A program made the translations under genes and the position numbers. A stretch of 64,000 nucleotides of DNA from Microtetraspora glauca (GTDB lineage: Bacteria > Actinomycetota > Actinomycetes > Streptosporangiales > Streptosporangiaceae). The notes under the pieces were generated by a model. It was not told the origin of the DNA, did no database searches, and worked only from the letters and a program-made list of their open reading frames with translations. Below are positions 23,985 through 31,613 of the stretch, piece after piece. The stretch covers positions 1 to 64,000 of the forward strand of contig BBYL01000040.1 in assembly GCA_001570385.1 (NCBI GenBank). The letters are read 5' to 3'. Positions within the stretch are counted from its first letter, which is position 1. Each line of letters starts with the position of its first letter.

Positions 23985-24263
23985 ATGACCGACAAGCGCT
24001 GGAACGTCACCGTCGACATCACCGAGCACGGCGACGACACCTACGCGCAGGCCGCGCTGGCCGTCGTGGACGGAGTCAGCGTCTCAGGCACGGGCCATGC
24101 CCGCCGCAGTCCGGACGACCAGTCGGTCCCGGAGATCGGCGACGAACTGGCCGCCGCCCGTGCCCTGGCCAGGCTCAGCCATTCCCTGTATCAGGCCGCC
24201 GTCAGAGAGATGATCTCCCGGCAGGCGGGAATCGAGGAGACGGCCGATCTCGACCTGTGGTGA
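23985..24263 (+). CDS. DUF1876 protein (Rv1738/Rv2632c family)
   Basis: 92 residues. The N-terminal beta strands KRWNVTVDITEHGDDTYAQA precede GTGHARRSPDDQSVPEIGDELAAARAL, the family hallmark, and a C-terminal helix. Mycobacterial Rv1738, a member of the family, is strongly induced by hypoxia and nitric oxide through DosR and resembles ribosome hibernation factors in fold. The start ATG 23985 is set by the third of three tandem ribosome-binding units. The neighbouring CBS-BON gene and the Rv1733c-like gene upstream belong to families also induced in dormancy. Confidence 0.88.
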   Translation: MTDKRWNVTVDITEHGDDTYAQAALAVVDGVSVSGTGHARRSPDDQSVPEIGDELAAARALARLSHSLYQAAVREMISRQAGIEETADLDLW

Positions 24264-24302
24264 GACTCTCCACGGAGGAGGCCGGTGCCGCGAACCGACC
24301 GC

Positions 24303-25940
24303 TCACGCGTTCCGGATGCGGGCCGCGTCGTGCAGGCCGAGGATGTCGAGGGCGCTTTCCCGCATCTCCACCTTGCGGATCTTTCCCGTGACCGTCATGG
24401 GGAACGCGTCCACCACGTGGACGTAACGGGGGATCTTGTAGTGCGCGAGGCGCCCGGCGCCGAACTCCTTGAGCCGCTCGGTCGTGAGCGGCTCGGCCCC
24501 CGGCCGCATGATGATCCAGGCCATGAGCTCCTCGCCGTACTTCTGGTCGGGCACGCCGATCACCTGGACGTCGGCGATGTCGGGGTGGGTGTAGAGGAAC
24601 TCCTCGATCTCGCGCGGGTAGACGTTCTCGCCGCCGCGGATCACCATGTCCTTGATCCGGCCCACGATGGTGACGTAGCCCTCGGCATCCATGATCGCCA
24701 GATCGCCGGTGTGCATCCAGCGCGCGGCGTCGATCGCCTCGGCGGTGGCGTCCGGCTGCGCCCAGTACCCGAGCATGACCGAGTAGCCACGGGTGCACAG
24801 CTCCCCGGCCTCGCCGCGGGGCACCGGCAGGCCCGACGCGGGGTCGACGATCTTGACCTCGATGTGCGGCATCGCCCGCCCGACCGTCTCGGTGCGGCGG
24901 GCGAGCCCGTCGTCGCGGCGCGTCATCGTCGACACGGGGGAGGTCTCCGTCATGCCGTAGCAGATCGCCACCTCGCTCATGTTCATCTCGGAGACGACGC
25001 GCTTCATCACCTCGACCGGACAGGGCGAACCGGCCATGATCCCGGTACGCAGGCTGGACAGGTCGAAGGAGGCGAAGTCCGGATGGCCGAGTTCGGCGAT
25101 GAACATGGTGGGCACGCCGTACAGGGAGGTGCAGCGCTCCCGCTCGACGGCGCGCAGCGTGAGCTCGGGGTCGAAGCCGGGCGCGGGAAGCACGATGCAC
25201 GAGCCGTGGGAGGTCACGCCCAGGTTGCCCATGACCATCCCGAAGCAGTGGTACAGCGGAACCGGCAGGCAGACGCGGTCGGCCTCGGTGTAGCCGACCG
25301 ACTCGGCCACGAAGTAGCCGTTGTTCAGGATGTTGTGATGCGACAGCGTGGCGCCCTTGGGGAAGCCCGTGGTGCCCGAGGTGTACTGGATGTTGATCGG
25401 GTCGTCGAAGGTCAGCGTCGCCGCCCGTTCCCGCAGCGCCGTCGGATCGCTCCGCCTGCCGTTCTCGACGAGTTCGTCCCATCCGCGCTCGCCGATGAAC
25501 ACGACGTCCGTGAACCCGATCTCGGCGATCATCGCCCGGTAGTCGCTGGTCCGGTGCGCGACCGCGCTGATCAGCAGCCGCATGCCGGACTGTCTCACCA
25601 CATAGGCCAGTTCGTGGCCGCGGTAGGCGGGGTTGACGTTGACGAGAATGGCGCCGATCTTCGCGGTGGCGTACTGGACGAGCACCCACTCGGCGCAGTT
25701 GGGCGCCCAGATGCCGACCCGGTCGCCCTTGGCGACGCCGCCGGCCATCAGTCCGAGTGCGACCTCGTTCACCGCGGCGTCGAGCTCGGCGTAGGTCCAG
25801 CGGCGCCCTGTCGCCACCTCCACCAGGGCTTCGCGATCAGCGAAGCGCGCGACCGTGCGTTCGAGATTCGCCCCGATCGTCTCTCCGAGCAGGGGGACAT
25901 CGGAGGTGCCGCAGGAGTACGAGAGAGGTAAGTCGCCCAT
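24303..25940 (-). CDS. Fatty-acyl-CoA synthetase (AMP-binding, FadD-type)
   Basis: 545 residues from ATG 25940. Activates a carboxylic acid to acyl-AMP and then acyl-CoA. The A3 P-loop is YTSGTTGFPKGATLSH, A5 is YGMTETSPVS, A7 is HTGDLAIMD, A8 is GRIKDMVIRGGENVYP and the catalytic Lys is in TGKIRKVEMRE. Length fits medium/long-chain acyl-CoA ligases. It is divergent from a GAF-LuxR regulator 86 bp away, and a GC-rich inverted repeat between them is a likely operator. Chain length cannot be assigned. Confidence 0.93.
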   Translation of the reverse strand: MGDLPLSYSCGTSDVPLLGETIGANLERTVARFADREALVEVATGRRWTYAELDAAVNEVALGLMAGGVAKGDRVGIWAPNCAEWVLVQYATAKIGAILVNVNPAYRGHELAYVVRQSGMRLLISAVAHRTSDYRAMIAEIGFTDVVFIGERGWDELVENGRRSDPTALRERAATLTFDDPINIQYTSGTTGFPKGATLSHHNILNNGYFVAESVGYTEADRVCLPVPLYHCFGMVMGNLGVTSHGSCIVLPAPGFDPELTLRAVERERCTSLYGVPTMFIAELGHPDFASFDLSSLRTGIMAGSPCPVEVMKRVVSEMNMSEVAICYGMTETSPVSTMTRRDDGLARRTETVGRAMPHIEVKIVDPASGLPVPRGEAGELCTRGYSVMLGYWAQPDATAEAIDAARWMHTGDLAIMDAEGYVTIVGRIKDMVIRGGENVYPREIEEFLYTHPDIADVQVIGVPDQKYGEELMAWIIMRPGAEPLTTERLKEFGAGRLAHYKIPRYVHVVDAFPMTVTGKIRKVEMRESALDILGLHDAARIRNA

Positions 25941-25972
25941 GAACGAAGCATCCGCCCGGACGCGGTGTGCCA

Positions 25973-25992
25973 CCACCCCCGTTCGGGGGTGG
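25973..25992. promoter_or_regulatory. Inverted repeat between fadD-like and LuxR genes
   Basis: CCACCCCC (25973-25980), GTTC spacer, GGGGGTGG (25985-25992). This 20-bp palindrome is centred in the 86-bp divergent intergenic region and is the obvious candidate site for the GAF-LuxR dimer. Confidence 0.6.
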
Positions 25993-26026
25993 CCGCCGCC
26001 GCTGAATCTCATACCATCCCGGTGAT

Positions 26027-26899
26027 ATGGCCGTATCGCATGCACCGGTCAGCGACCCGGAACACGAACGCGAAGTGCTGCACACCGCCCTGCGGAGGAT
26101 GCGCCGGGTGACGGGGCTTCCCGTCGCCTTCGGCGGCGCGGTGTCGCCCCAGGGCCGGGACGTGCCGCTCACGGGGTTCACCGGAACCCTGACCGGCGCC
26201 CTGCGCGGACTGGTCATCGGAGCCGGCAACGGGCTCGGCGGCCAGGTGCTCGTCACCTCGCGCCCCGGCAGCGTCGACGACTACACGAGCGACCTGCGGA
26301 TCAGCCACGAGTACGACAAGCCGGTGATCGCCGAAGGGCTGCGGGCCATCGCGGCGGTGCCGATCACCATGGACGGCTCGGTGTTCGGGGTCCTGTACGG
26401 CGGGACACGCGAGTCGTTGTCACTCAGCACCCGCGTGCTGGACGCCATGACCCAGGTCGCCCTTCGCGCGGGGATCGAGCTGGCCGTGCGGCGCGAGGTC
26501 GAGCGGCGGGTGGTCGAGCTGGAGACCGCCGCGATCACCCGGGCCGTGCGCGAGGCGCCGACCGCACCGGAGTGGGAGGAGGTCCGCCAGGCGCACGCCC
26601 AGCTGCGGTCGATCGCGCAGGAGATCGCCGACCCCGCCATCCGGTCACGCCTCCAGGACGTCTGTGACAGGCTGGCGCGGACGAACGGGCGGCCGCCGCG
26701 CGCGAACCCGCTGTCGCCGCGGGAGCTGGACGTGCTGGCCCTGGTCGCCGTGGGATGCGGCAACGCCGAGACGGGGCGGCGCCTCGGCATTCTTCCCGAG
26801 ACGGTCAAGAGCTACCTGCGCACCATCATGCGCAAGCTGGGCGCGCACAGCCGGATGGAGGCCGTGGTCGTCGCCCGCCGCTCGGGCTTCATGCCGTAG
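26027..26899 (+). CDS. GAF-domain LuxR-family transcriptional regulator
   Basis: 290 residues from ATG 26027. Residues about 15-170 form a GAF-like ligand domain (GLRAIAAVPITMDGSVFGVLYGG). A helical linker precedes a C-terminal LuxR helix-turn-helix (LSPRELDVLALVAVGCGNAET, LGILPETVKSYLRTIM). There is no receiver domain. The -10-like TACCAT at 26012-26017 is about 9 nt from the ATG and no ribosome site is present, so the mRNA is probably leaderless. It likely senses an acyl or aromatic ligand and controls the divergent acyl-CoA synthetase. Confidence 0.88.
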   Translation: MAVSHAPVSDPEHEREVLHTALRRMRRVTGLPVAFGGAVSPQGRDVPLTGFTGTLTGALRGLVIGAGNGLGGQVLVTSRPGSVDDYTSDLRISHEYDKPVIAEGLRAIAAVPITMDGSVFGVLYGGTRESLSLSTRVLDAMTQVALRAGIELAVRREVERRVVELETAAITRAVREAPTAPEWEEVRQAHAQLRSIAQEIADPAIRSRLQDVCDRLARTNGRPPRANPLSPRELDVLALVAVGCGNAETGRRLGILPETVKSYLRTIMRKLGAHSRMEAVVVARRSGFMP

Positions 26900-26913
26900 G
26901 CGGGCGGAACGGC

Positions 26914-26993
26914 GCGCCGGTGAGCGGCCGTCGGTGCCTCCTGCTCGTGGTCGGCGCCGGTGAGCGGTCGCCGGCGCCTCCCGGTCGTGGTCA
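26914..26993. repeat. Two 40-bp imperfect direct repeats
   Basis: Units at 26914-26953 and 26954-26993 both begin GCGCCGGTGAGCGG and share GCCTCC and TCGTGGTC. They fill the gap between the LuxR stop and the terminator hairpin. Confidence 0.75.
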
Positions 26994-27000
26994 CGGGTGA

Positions 27001-27028
27001 GGCCGCCCCCGATCGTTCGGGGGCGGCC
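27001..27028. terminator. Bidirectional terminator between convergent genes
   Basis: GGCCGCCCCCGA (27001-27012) pairs perfectly with TCGGGGGCGGCC (27017-27028) over the 4-nt loop TCGT. It sits between the LuxR gene (+) and the chitinase gene (-), ending 12 bp from the latter's stop. Confidence 0.85.
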
Positions 27029-27039
27029 TTCGCGTACGG

Positions 27040-28605
27040 TCAGCGCCCCTGCAGGCTCCTGACGTTGTCGCCGAAGGTCCAGCCCTTCGACCCGTCCCAG
27101 TTGATGGACCAGGTCATCAGACCCTTGAGGCCGCCGCTGAAGCTGTTCCAGCTCTGGCTCACCAGGGAGGGCGCCATGTAGCCGCCCCCGGCCCCGGACT
27201 GGGCGGGCAGGCCGGGGACCTGCTTGTCGTAGGGGACTTTGATCGTGGTGCCCTGGATGACCAGGCCGTTGTTCAGGCAGGTGGTCTGGGCGGTGAAGCC
27301 CTGCACCGTTCCGGCGGAGTAGGAGTCGCCGGAGCAGCCGTACATGCTTCCGTTGTAGTACTGCATGTTCAGCCACCACAGGCGGCCGTTGTCGGCGTAC
27401 TTCTTGATGATCGGCAGGTACGCGCCCCAGATCGAGCCGTAGGTGACGCTGCCGCCGGTGACGTACGCCGTCTCCGGGGCCATGGTCAGGCCGAAGCCCG
27501 CGGGCATCTGGGCGAGCACGCCGTCGATGATGCGGATGAGGTTGGCCTGGGAGGCGGACAGCTGGTTGATGTTGCCGCTGCCGCTGAGGCCGGTCTCGAT
27601 GTCGATGTCGATGCCGTCGAAGTTGTACCTCTTGAGGATCGGCACGACGGTCGCGACGAAGCGGTCGGCGACGGTGCTGGAGCTGAGATCGATGCCGGCG
27701 GTCGCTCCGCCGATGGACATCAGGATCGTGGCGCCGGCGGCCTTGGCCTGGCACATCTCGGCCGGCGTGGCGACCTTCACGGTGGAGTCCATGCCGTCTT
27801 CCCACAGGACGGTGCCGTCGGAGCGGATGACCGGGAACGCGGCGTTGATCACGTTGTAGCCGTGGGCCTGGATGCGGGGGTCGGTGATCGGAATCCAGCC
27901 GAGCGGCGGGTGCACGCCGTTCGACGCGCCGTCCCAGTTCTCCCAGTAGCCCTGGATGACCTTGCCCGCCGGTCGGGACTTGACCGCGCACGTGGTGTCG
28001 GTCGGCGAGGCCGAGGGAGAGGCGGACGGCGAGGGCGACGCCGACGGGGACGCCGAGGGAGAGGGGGAGGGGGACGCCGACGGCGAAGGGGAGGCCGAGG
28101 CCGAGGGCGACGGCGAGGCTCCCGGACCGTCGAAGTTCACGTCGTCGGCGTAGTAGGTGCCCTGGCCGTACCAGCCGTGCAGGTAGATCACGGCGGTGGT
28201 CTGGGCGGCCGCGGTGGTGAAGGAAACGGTGAGCTGTGTGTACGCCGTCGCCGACGGGGTCCAGGTGGATCCGCCGCCGTTCACGCCGAGGTAGACGTAG
28301 TTGCCGCGGACCCAGGCGCTCAGGGTGTAGGCCGTGTTCGGCCGTACGGTCACGGTCTGGCTGCATTGGGCGGTGTCGGAGGCGCTCGCCGCGCCGGCGA
28401 GCGCCTTAGTGCCGGAGCGGACCGGCGAGCCGACCACCGACCCCAGCCCGCCGGTGCAGGACCAGGGCGCGAGGGTTCCGGTCTCGAAGCCCGCGTTCTC
28501 GAGCAGGTTGGCCGCGTTGGCCGGCATCTGGGTGATGAGCGCGCCCATGGCCGCCAGCAGTAGCGATACTGCCAGCGTCAGCAGGCGCGATGTTCGGTTT
28601 CGCAT
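27040..28605 (-). CDS. Secreted GH18 chitinase with N-terminal carbohydrate-binding module
   Basis: 521 residues from ATG 28605. Signal peptide about 1-33, cut near NAANLLENAG. A beta-sandwich carbohydrate-binding module spans about 34-155 (NLLENAGFETGTLAPW, YYADDVNF). A Pro-Ser-Ala linker of about 40 residues follows, then a GH18 barrel to the end. The catalytic motif DGIDIDIE provides the proton-donor Glu, and MSIGGATAG is the second conserved strand. It hydrolyses chitin outside the cell. A TTGACA (28768-28773 on the complement) may be its -35, giving a leader of roughly 130 nt with two strong hairpins. I found no clear DasR-type site in the leader. Confidence 0.95.
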   Translation of the reverse strand: MRNRTSRLLTLAVSLLLAAMGALITQMPANAANLLENAGFETGTLAPWSCTGGLGSVVGSPVRSGTKALAGAASASDTAQCSQTVTVRPNTAYTLSAWVRGNYVYLGVNGGGSTWTPSATAYTQLTVSFTTAAAQTTAVIYLHGWYGQGTYYADDVNFDGPGASPSPSASASPSPSASPSPSPSASPSASPSPSASPSASPTDTTCAVKSRPAGKVIQGYWENWDGASNGVHPPLGWIPITDPRIQAHGYNVINAAFPVIRSDGTVLWEDGMDSTVKVATPAEMCQAKAAGATILMSIGGATAGIDLSSSTVADRFVATVVPILKRYNFDGIDIDIETGLSGSGNINQLSASQANLIRIIDGVLAQMPAGFGLTMAPETAYVTGGSVTYGSIWGAYLPIIKKYADNGRLWWLNMQYYNGSMYGCSGDSYSAGTVQGFTAQTTCLNNGLVIQGTTIKVPYDKQVPGLPAQSGAGGGYMAPSLVSQSWNSFSGGLKGLMTWSINWDGSKGWTFGDNVRSLQGR

Positions 28606-28626
28606 GACGGTCTCCCGAACCAGGAG

Positions 28627-28698
28627 CGATCGGCGCTTCCGCGCCGATCGAGGGGGGTGGGTACGGGTGATGGTCCGCCGGCGACATCGCCGGCGGAC
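28627..28698 (-). promoter_or_regulatory. Two perfect stem-loops in the chitinase leader
   Basis: CGATCGGCGC (28627-28636) pairs with GCGCCGATCG (28641-28650) over TTCC. GTCCGCCGGC (28673-28682) pairs with GCCGGCGGAC (28689-28698) over a 6-nt loop. Both lie in the probable 5' untranslated region. The nearer one ends 22 nt before the start codon, close enough to influence translation, stability or transcription attenuation. Confidence 0.6.
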
Positions 28699-28785
28699 TT
28701 CCTTGCCAGTGAGCCGGATGAGTGCACGGATCCGCGTGGGTACATGGTCGGGATCGGTGGCGCCATCTGTCAAGTTTCTTAACAA

Positions 28786-29085
28786 ATAACTCTCTCGCCA
28801 GCGATAACGCCGCGTCGATCGGTGAAGCTCTCGAGCCCCTGCGGGGCAGCGCGGCGGTCGGCACCTGGAACGCGCCGGGCCGCGCCGAGGAGGTCCTGGG
28901 CGTCAACATCGAGGACCTCGACCTGGCGCATCCCGACCACGGCGAAGAGCCCGGATCTGGTGCCGGGCTCTTCGCCGTTCCATGACGACGGTTCCCCAGT
29001 CGCTTCCGATCAACGGGACTCCGCCGCCCATACCCGGCGAGGCTCCCTAACCTGCGCAGAAGAACAACGGACCGAAAGGGAAGCC
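28786..29085. other. Non-genic stretch with coding-like fragment and strong terminator
   Basis: About 300 bp without an intact gene. The + frame DNAASIGEALEPLRGSA through VLGVNIEDLDLAHPDHG (about 28803-28940) has the composition of a real protein C-terminus but no start or family that I recognise. It runs into a 14-bp perfect hairpin, GGCGAAGAGCCCGG (28941-28954) with its complement at 28963-28976. This looks like the tail and terminator of a gene whose body was deleted. Confidence 0.35.
28941..28976 (+). terminator. Strong intrinsic terminator hairpin
   Basis: A 14-bp perfect stem with an 8-nt loop (ATCTGGTG). It is far from any intact gene end on either strand: the nearest + gene starts at 29086 and the chitinase is transcribed away from it. 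It probably belonged to a lost gene and still insulates 29086 from upstream transcription. Confidence 0.7.
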
Positions 29086-29622
29086 GTGGCGCAGCAGCGT
29101 TCGGAGTGGTCGGATCGGCGGGAGATCCACGAGGTCGTCCTGCGGTACTGCCGGGGCGTCGACCGGCTCGACATGGATCTGGTGCGCTCGGCGTACCACC
29201 CCGACGCGATCGACCACCACACCGGTTTCACGGGGCCCGTCGGGGAGTACCTCGCCTGGGTCGAGCCCAAGCTCCGGGCCCGCGCCCGGACCGGCGGGAC
29301 CATGCACATCCTGGGCAACCACCTGGTCGAACTGTACGGAGACGCGGCGGTCTCGGAGACGTACGGCACTTCCGTCCATTGGGGCGAGCCGGCCGACAGC
29401 GCCCGCGCCAACTTCACCAGTGGGGTGCGCTTCGTCGATCACATGACCTACCGGGACGGCCGGTGGGCCATCTTCGAGCGCTGGGCGGTCCGCGAGTGGA
29501 CCAGATCCGAGGTCGGCCGCTTCATGGCCAAGGAGGGCGACGGGCCCTCGGGACGGCATGACGACCAGGACCCTCTCATCCAGCTTCGACAGCGCATCAC
29601 CTCTGGGAAGGCGGACTCATGA
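29086..29622 (+). CDS. SnoaL/NTF2-like protein
   Basis: 178 residues from GTG 29086 with GAAAGGGAAG upstream. The alpha+beta cone-fold pattern fits SnoaL_4-type proteins: WSDRREIHEVVLRYCRGVDRLDMDL, then AYHPDAIDHHTGFTG, and a beta-sheet end, YRDGRWAIFERWAVREWTR. Such proteins are small isomerases, dehydratases or hydrolases, or binding proteins. The His pair DHH and Tyr/Asp residues line the usual pocket. It overlaps the following oxidoreductase start as ATGA, so the two probably act on the same substrate. Confidence 0.85.
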   Translation: MAQQRSEWSDRREIHEVVLRYCRGVDRLDMDLVRSAYHPDAIDHHTGFTGPVGEYLAWVEPKLRARARTGGTMHILGNHLVELYGDAAVSETYGTSVHWGEPADSARANFTSGVRFVDHMTYRDGRWAIFERWAVREWTRSEVGRFMAKEGDGPSGRHDDQDPLIQLRQRITSGKADS

Positions 29623-30479
29623 AAGTCGGTATCAGCTCCCCCATCCTCGCCCTCTCCGGCAACCGCCCCGCATGGGAGGAGCACGCGGGGGTTCCCGAAC
29701 TGCTCCAGGTCGCCAAGACCGCCGACCGCCTCGGGTTCGACTTCATGACCGGCCCTGACCACGTCGCCGTGCCGCAGGGCGTCCCCCAACGCGAGCGCTT
29801 CTACGACCCGCTCGCGACGTTCTCGTTCCTCGCGGGGCATACCGAACGGCTGCGCTTCCTGCCGTACGTGCTGGTCCTGCCCTTCTACCACCCGCTTGAG
29901 CTGGCCAAGCGCTTCGGAACCCTTGACTACCTCAGCGGCGGCCGGCTGATCCTCGGCCTGGGCGTGGGCAGCCTGCGCGCCGAGTTCGACTTGCTGGGCA
30001 AGCCCTTCGAAGACCGCGGAGCCCGCGCCGACGACGCTCTACGTGCCCTGCGCGCGTGCCTGTCCACCCGCATCGCGTCCTACGACGGCCCGTACTTCTC
30101 GTTCAAGGAGGTGGTGATCGACCCGCACGCCGTCCAGGACAAGGTTCCGCTGTGGGTCGGCGGCCACAGCATGCGCGCCCTGCGCCGCGCGACCAGCCTC
30201 GCTGACGGCTGGGCCCCCGCCCCCCAGGCGTTCCACGGCCCGTCGCCGGAGAAGCTGCGCCAGATGCTCGATTCCGTGGAACTGCCCCCGGACTTCGACG
30301 TGGTCTTCACCCCCGGCCAGCGCGTCGACGCCCTGAACGCCCCCGACAGGGTCGCCGAACTCCTCGAGACCGCCGCCGGCGCGGGCGGCACCCGCATCAA
30401 CCTCACCGTGAAGCACGAGTCGCTCGCCCACTATCTGGAACAGCTCGAAGCCTTCGCCGAACTCGCCTTCTCCGCGTAG
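29619..30479 (+). CDS. LLM-class flavin/F420-dependent oxidoreductase
   Basis: 286 residues with a luciferase-like TIM barrel. TADRLGFDFMTGPDHV, YDPLATFSFLAGHTERLRFLPYVLVLPFYHPLELAK, and SGGRLILGLGVGSLRAEFDLLG are the standard blocks; PLWVGGHS is the cofactor-side signature. Several such actinomycete proteins use F420 rather than FMN. It is coupled to the SnoaL-like gene, suggesting a two-step catabolic or biosynthetic conversion. No substrate can be named. Confidence 0.9.
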   Translation: MKVGISSPILALSGNRPAWEEHAGVPELLQVAKTADRLGFDFMTGPDHVAVPQGVPQRERFYDPLATFSFLAGHTERLRFLPYVLVLPFYHPLELAKRFGTLDYLSGGRLILGLGVGSLRAEFDLLGKPFEDRGARADDALRALRACLSTRIASYDGPYFSFKEVVIDPHAVQDKVPLWVGGHSMRALRRATSLADGWAPAPQAFHGPSPEKLRQMLDSVELPPDFDVVFTPGQRVDALNAPDRVAELLETAAGAGGTRINLTVKHESLAHYLEQLEAFAELAFSA

Positions 30480-30608
30480 GAGGCGCGGCCCGGCTCACCG
30501 GACGGCAACCCGACCCGCCTCGTGCACTCCTCCGCCATCGCGGGTTCCTCGCCCGCCAACGCAGGAGACCAGCACAACAAACCCTGAACCACCCTCCGGG
30601 GCTTGCTT

Positions 30609-30680
30609 GAGCCGTGTGCGGCTACCAGTGGCACGTACGGTTCTGAGGGGCCGGGGCGCAGTAATGCGTCCCGGCTACCC
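30609..30680 (+). mobile_element. Degraded group II intron 3' end (domains V and VI)
   Basis: Positions 30609-30643 match intron domain V: GAGCCGTGTGCGG at the 5' side and GCACGTACGGTTC at the 3' side are the catalytic-core consensus, but the usual GAAA-type loop is replaced and the element is one base too long. A domain VI stem follows, CCGGG-g-CGCA-gtaa-TGCG-t-CCCGG (30651-30674), and the intron-like end CTACCC at 30675-30680. No reverse transcriptase ORF or domain I is visible upstream, so this is a splicing-dead remnant. Confidence 0.7.
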
Positions 30681-30767
30681 GCCGAGTTCCGGGCCTTCTC
30701 CACGTGTTGTCATGTGTTGCCACGCTTGTCGCGTCGCGATGCGCGCGGTGCCGTCAGCACCGGTCAC

Positions 30768-31613
30768 CTAGGGTTCCTGGCGCTCCTTCGAGCCGAGCAC
30801 GCTGGACAGGAACGCCCGGGTCCGTTCGTGGGCCGGAGCGGCCAGGAGTTCGCCGGGCCGGCCCCGCTCGACGACCACGCCGTCGGCGAAGAAGGTCAGC
30901 CAGTCGCCGACCTCCCTGGCGAAGGCGATCTCGTGGGTCACCACGACCATCGTCATCCCCTCGGCGGCCAGGCCCTTCATGACCTCCAGAACCTCGTCGA
31001 CCAGCTCCGGGTCCAGCGCGGAGGTCGGCTCGTCGAACAGCATCAGCGCCGGGTTCATCGCCAGCGCCCTGGCGATGGCCACCCGCTGCTGCTGGCCGCC
31101 GGAGAGCTGGTGGGGCCGCTTGTGCGCGTGGTCGGCCAGGCCCACCCGCTCCAGATGCTCCATCGCCAGCACCCGCGCCCGATCCGTCGGGGTGCCCAGC
31201 ACGTGGACGGGGCCGCAGGCGACGTTCTCCAGCGCGTTCTGATGGGCGAAGAGGTTGAAGCGCTGGAACACCATGCCGATGTTCCTGCGGAAGGAGGCGA
31301 ACTCCTTGGGCGTCCATGGGTGGTACCTGCCGTCGCGCAGCGTGTGGCCCACCTCCTCGCCGAGCACCCGCAGGCTGCCGCCGAGCACCGGCTCCAGGCC
31401 GTTGAGGCAACGCAGGAACGTGGACTTGCCCGAGCCCGACGGGCCGATGACGCAGCTCACCTCGCCGGAGGCCACGGTGAAGTCCACACCGTTGAGCACC
31501 TGCACGTCGCCGTAGCTCATCCGGACGCCCGACGCCCGCACGACCGGGTCCGGAACGGAATCCACGACCGGGTCCACGACCGCGTCCGCACCGGGGTTCG
31601 CGGCGGGCTTCAC
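30768..31613 (-). CDS. Polar amino-acid ABC transporter ATP-binding protein
   Basis: 281 residues from GTG 31613, overlapping the permease stop as GTGA. A Pro/Val/Asp-rich N-terminal extension of about 25 residues precedes the domain. Walker A is GPSGSGKST, the Q-loop is MVFQRFNLFAHQ, the signature is LSGGQQQR, Walker B is LMLFDEPTSALDP and the switch is VVVTHE. It closely resembles GlnQ/HisP-type ATPases. The operon order is binding protein, permease, ATPase, with a YtcJ-type amidohydrolase upstream. Confidence 0.94.
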   Translation of the reverse strand: MKPAANPGADAVVDPVVDSVPDPVVRASGVRMSYGDVQVLNGVDFTVASGEVSCVIGPSGSGKSTFLRCLNGLEPVLGGSLRVLGEEVGHTLRDGRYHPWTPKEFASFRRNIGMVFQRFNLFAHQNALENVACGPVHVLGTPTDRARVLAMEHLERVGLADHAHKRPHQLSGGQQQRVAIARALAMNPALMLFDEPTSALDPELVDEVLEVMKGLAAEGMTMVVVTHEIAFAREVGDWLTFFADGVVVERGRPGELLAAPAHERTRAFLSSVLGSKERQEP

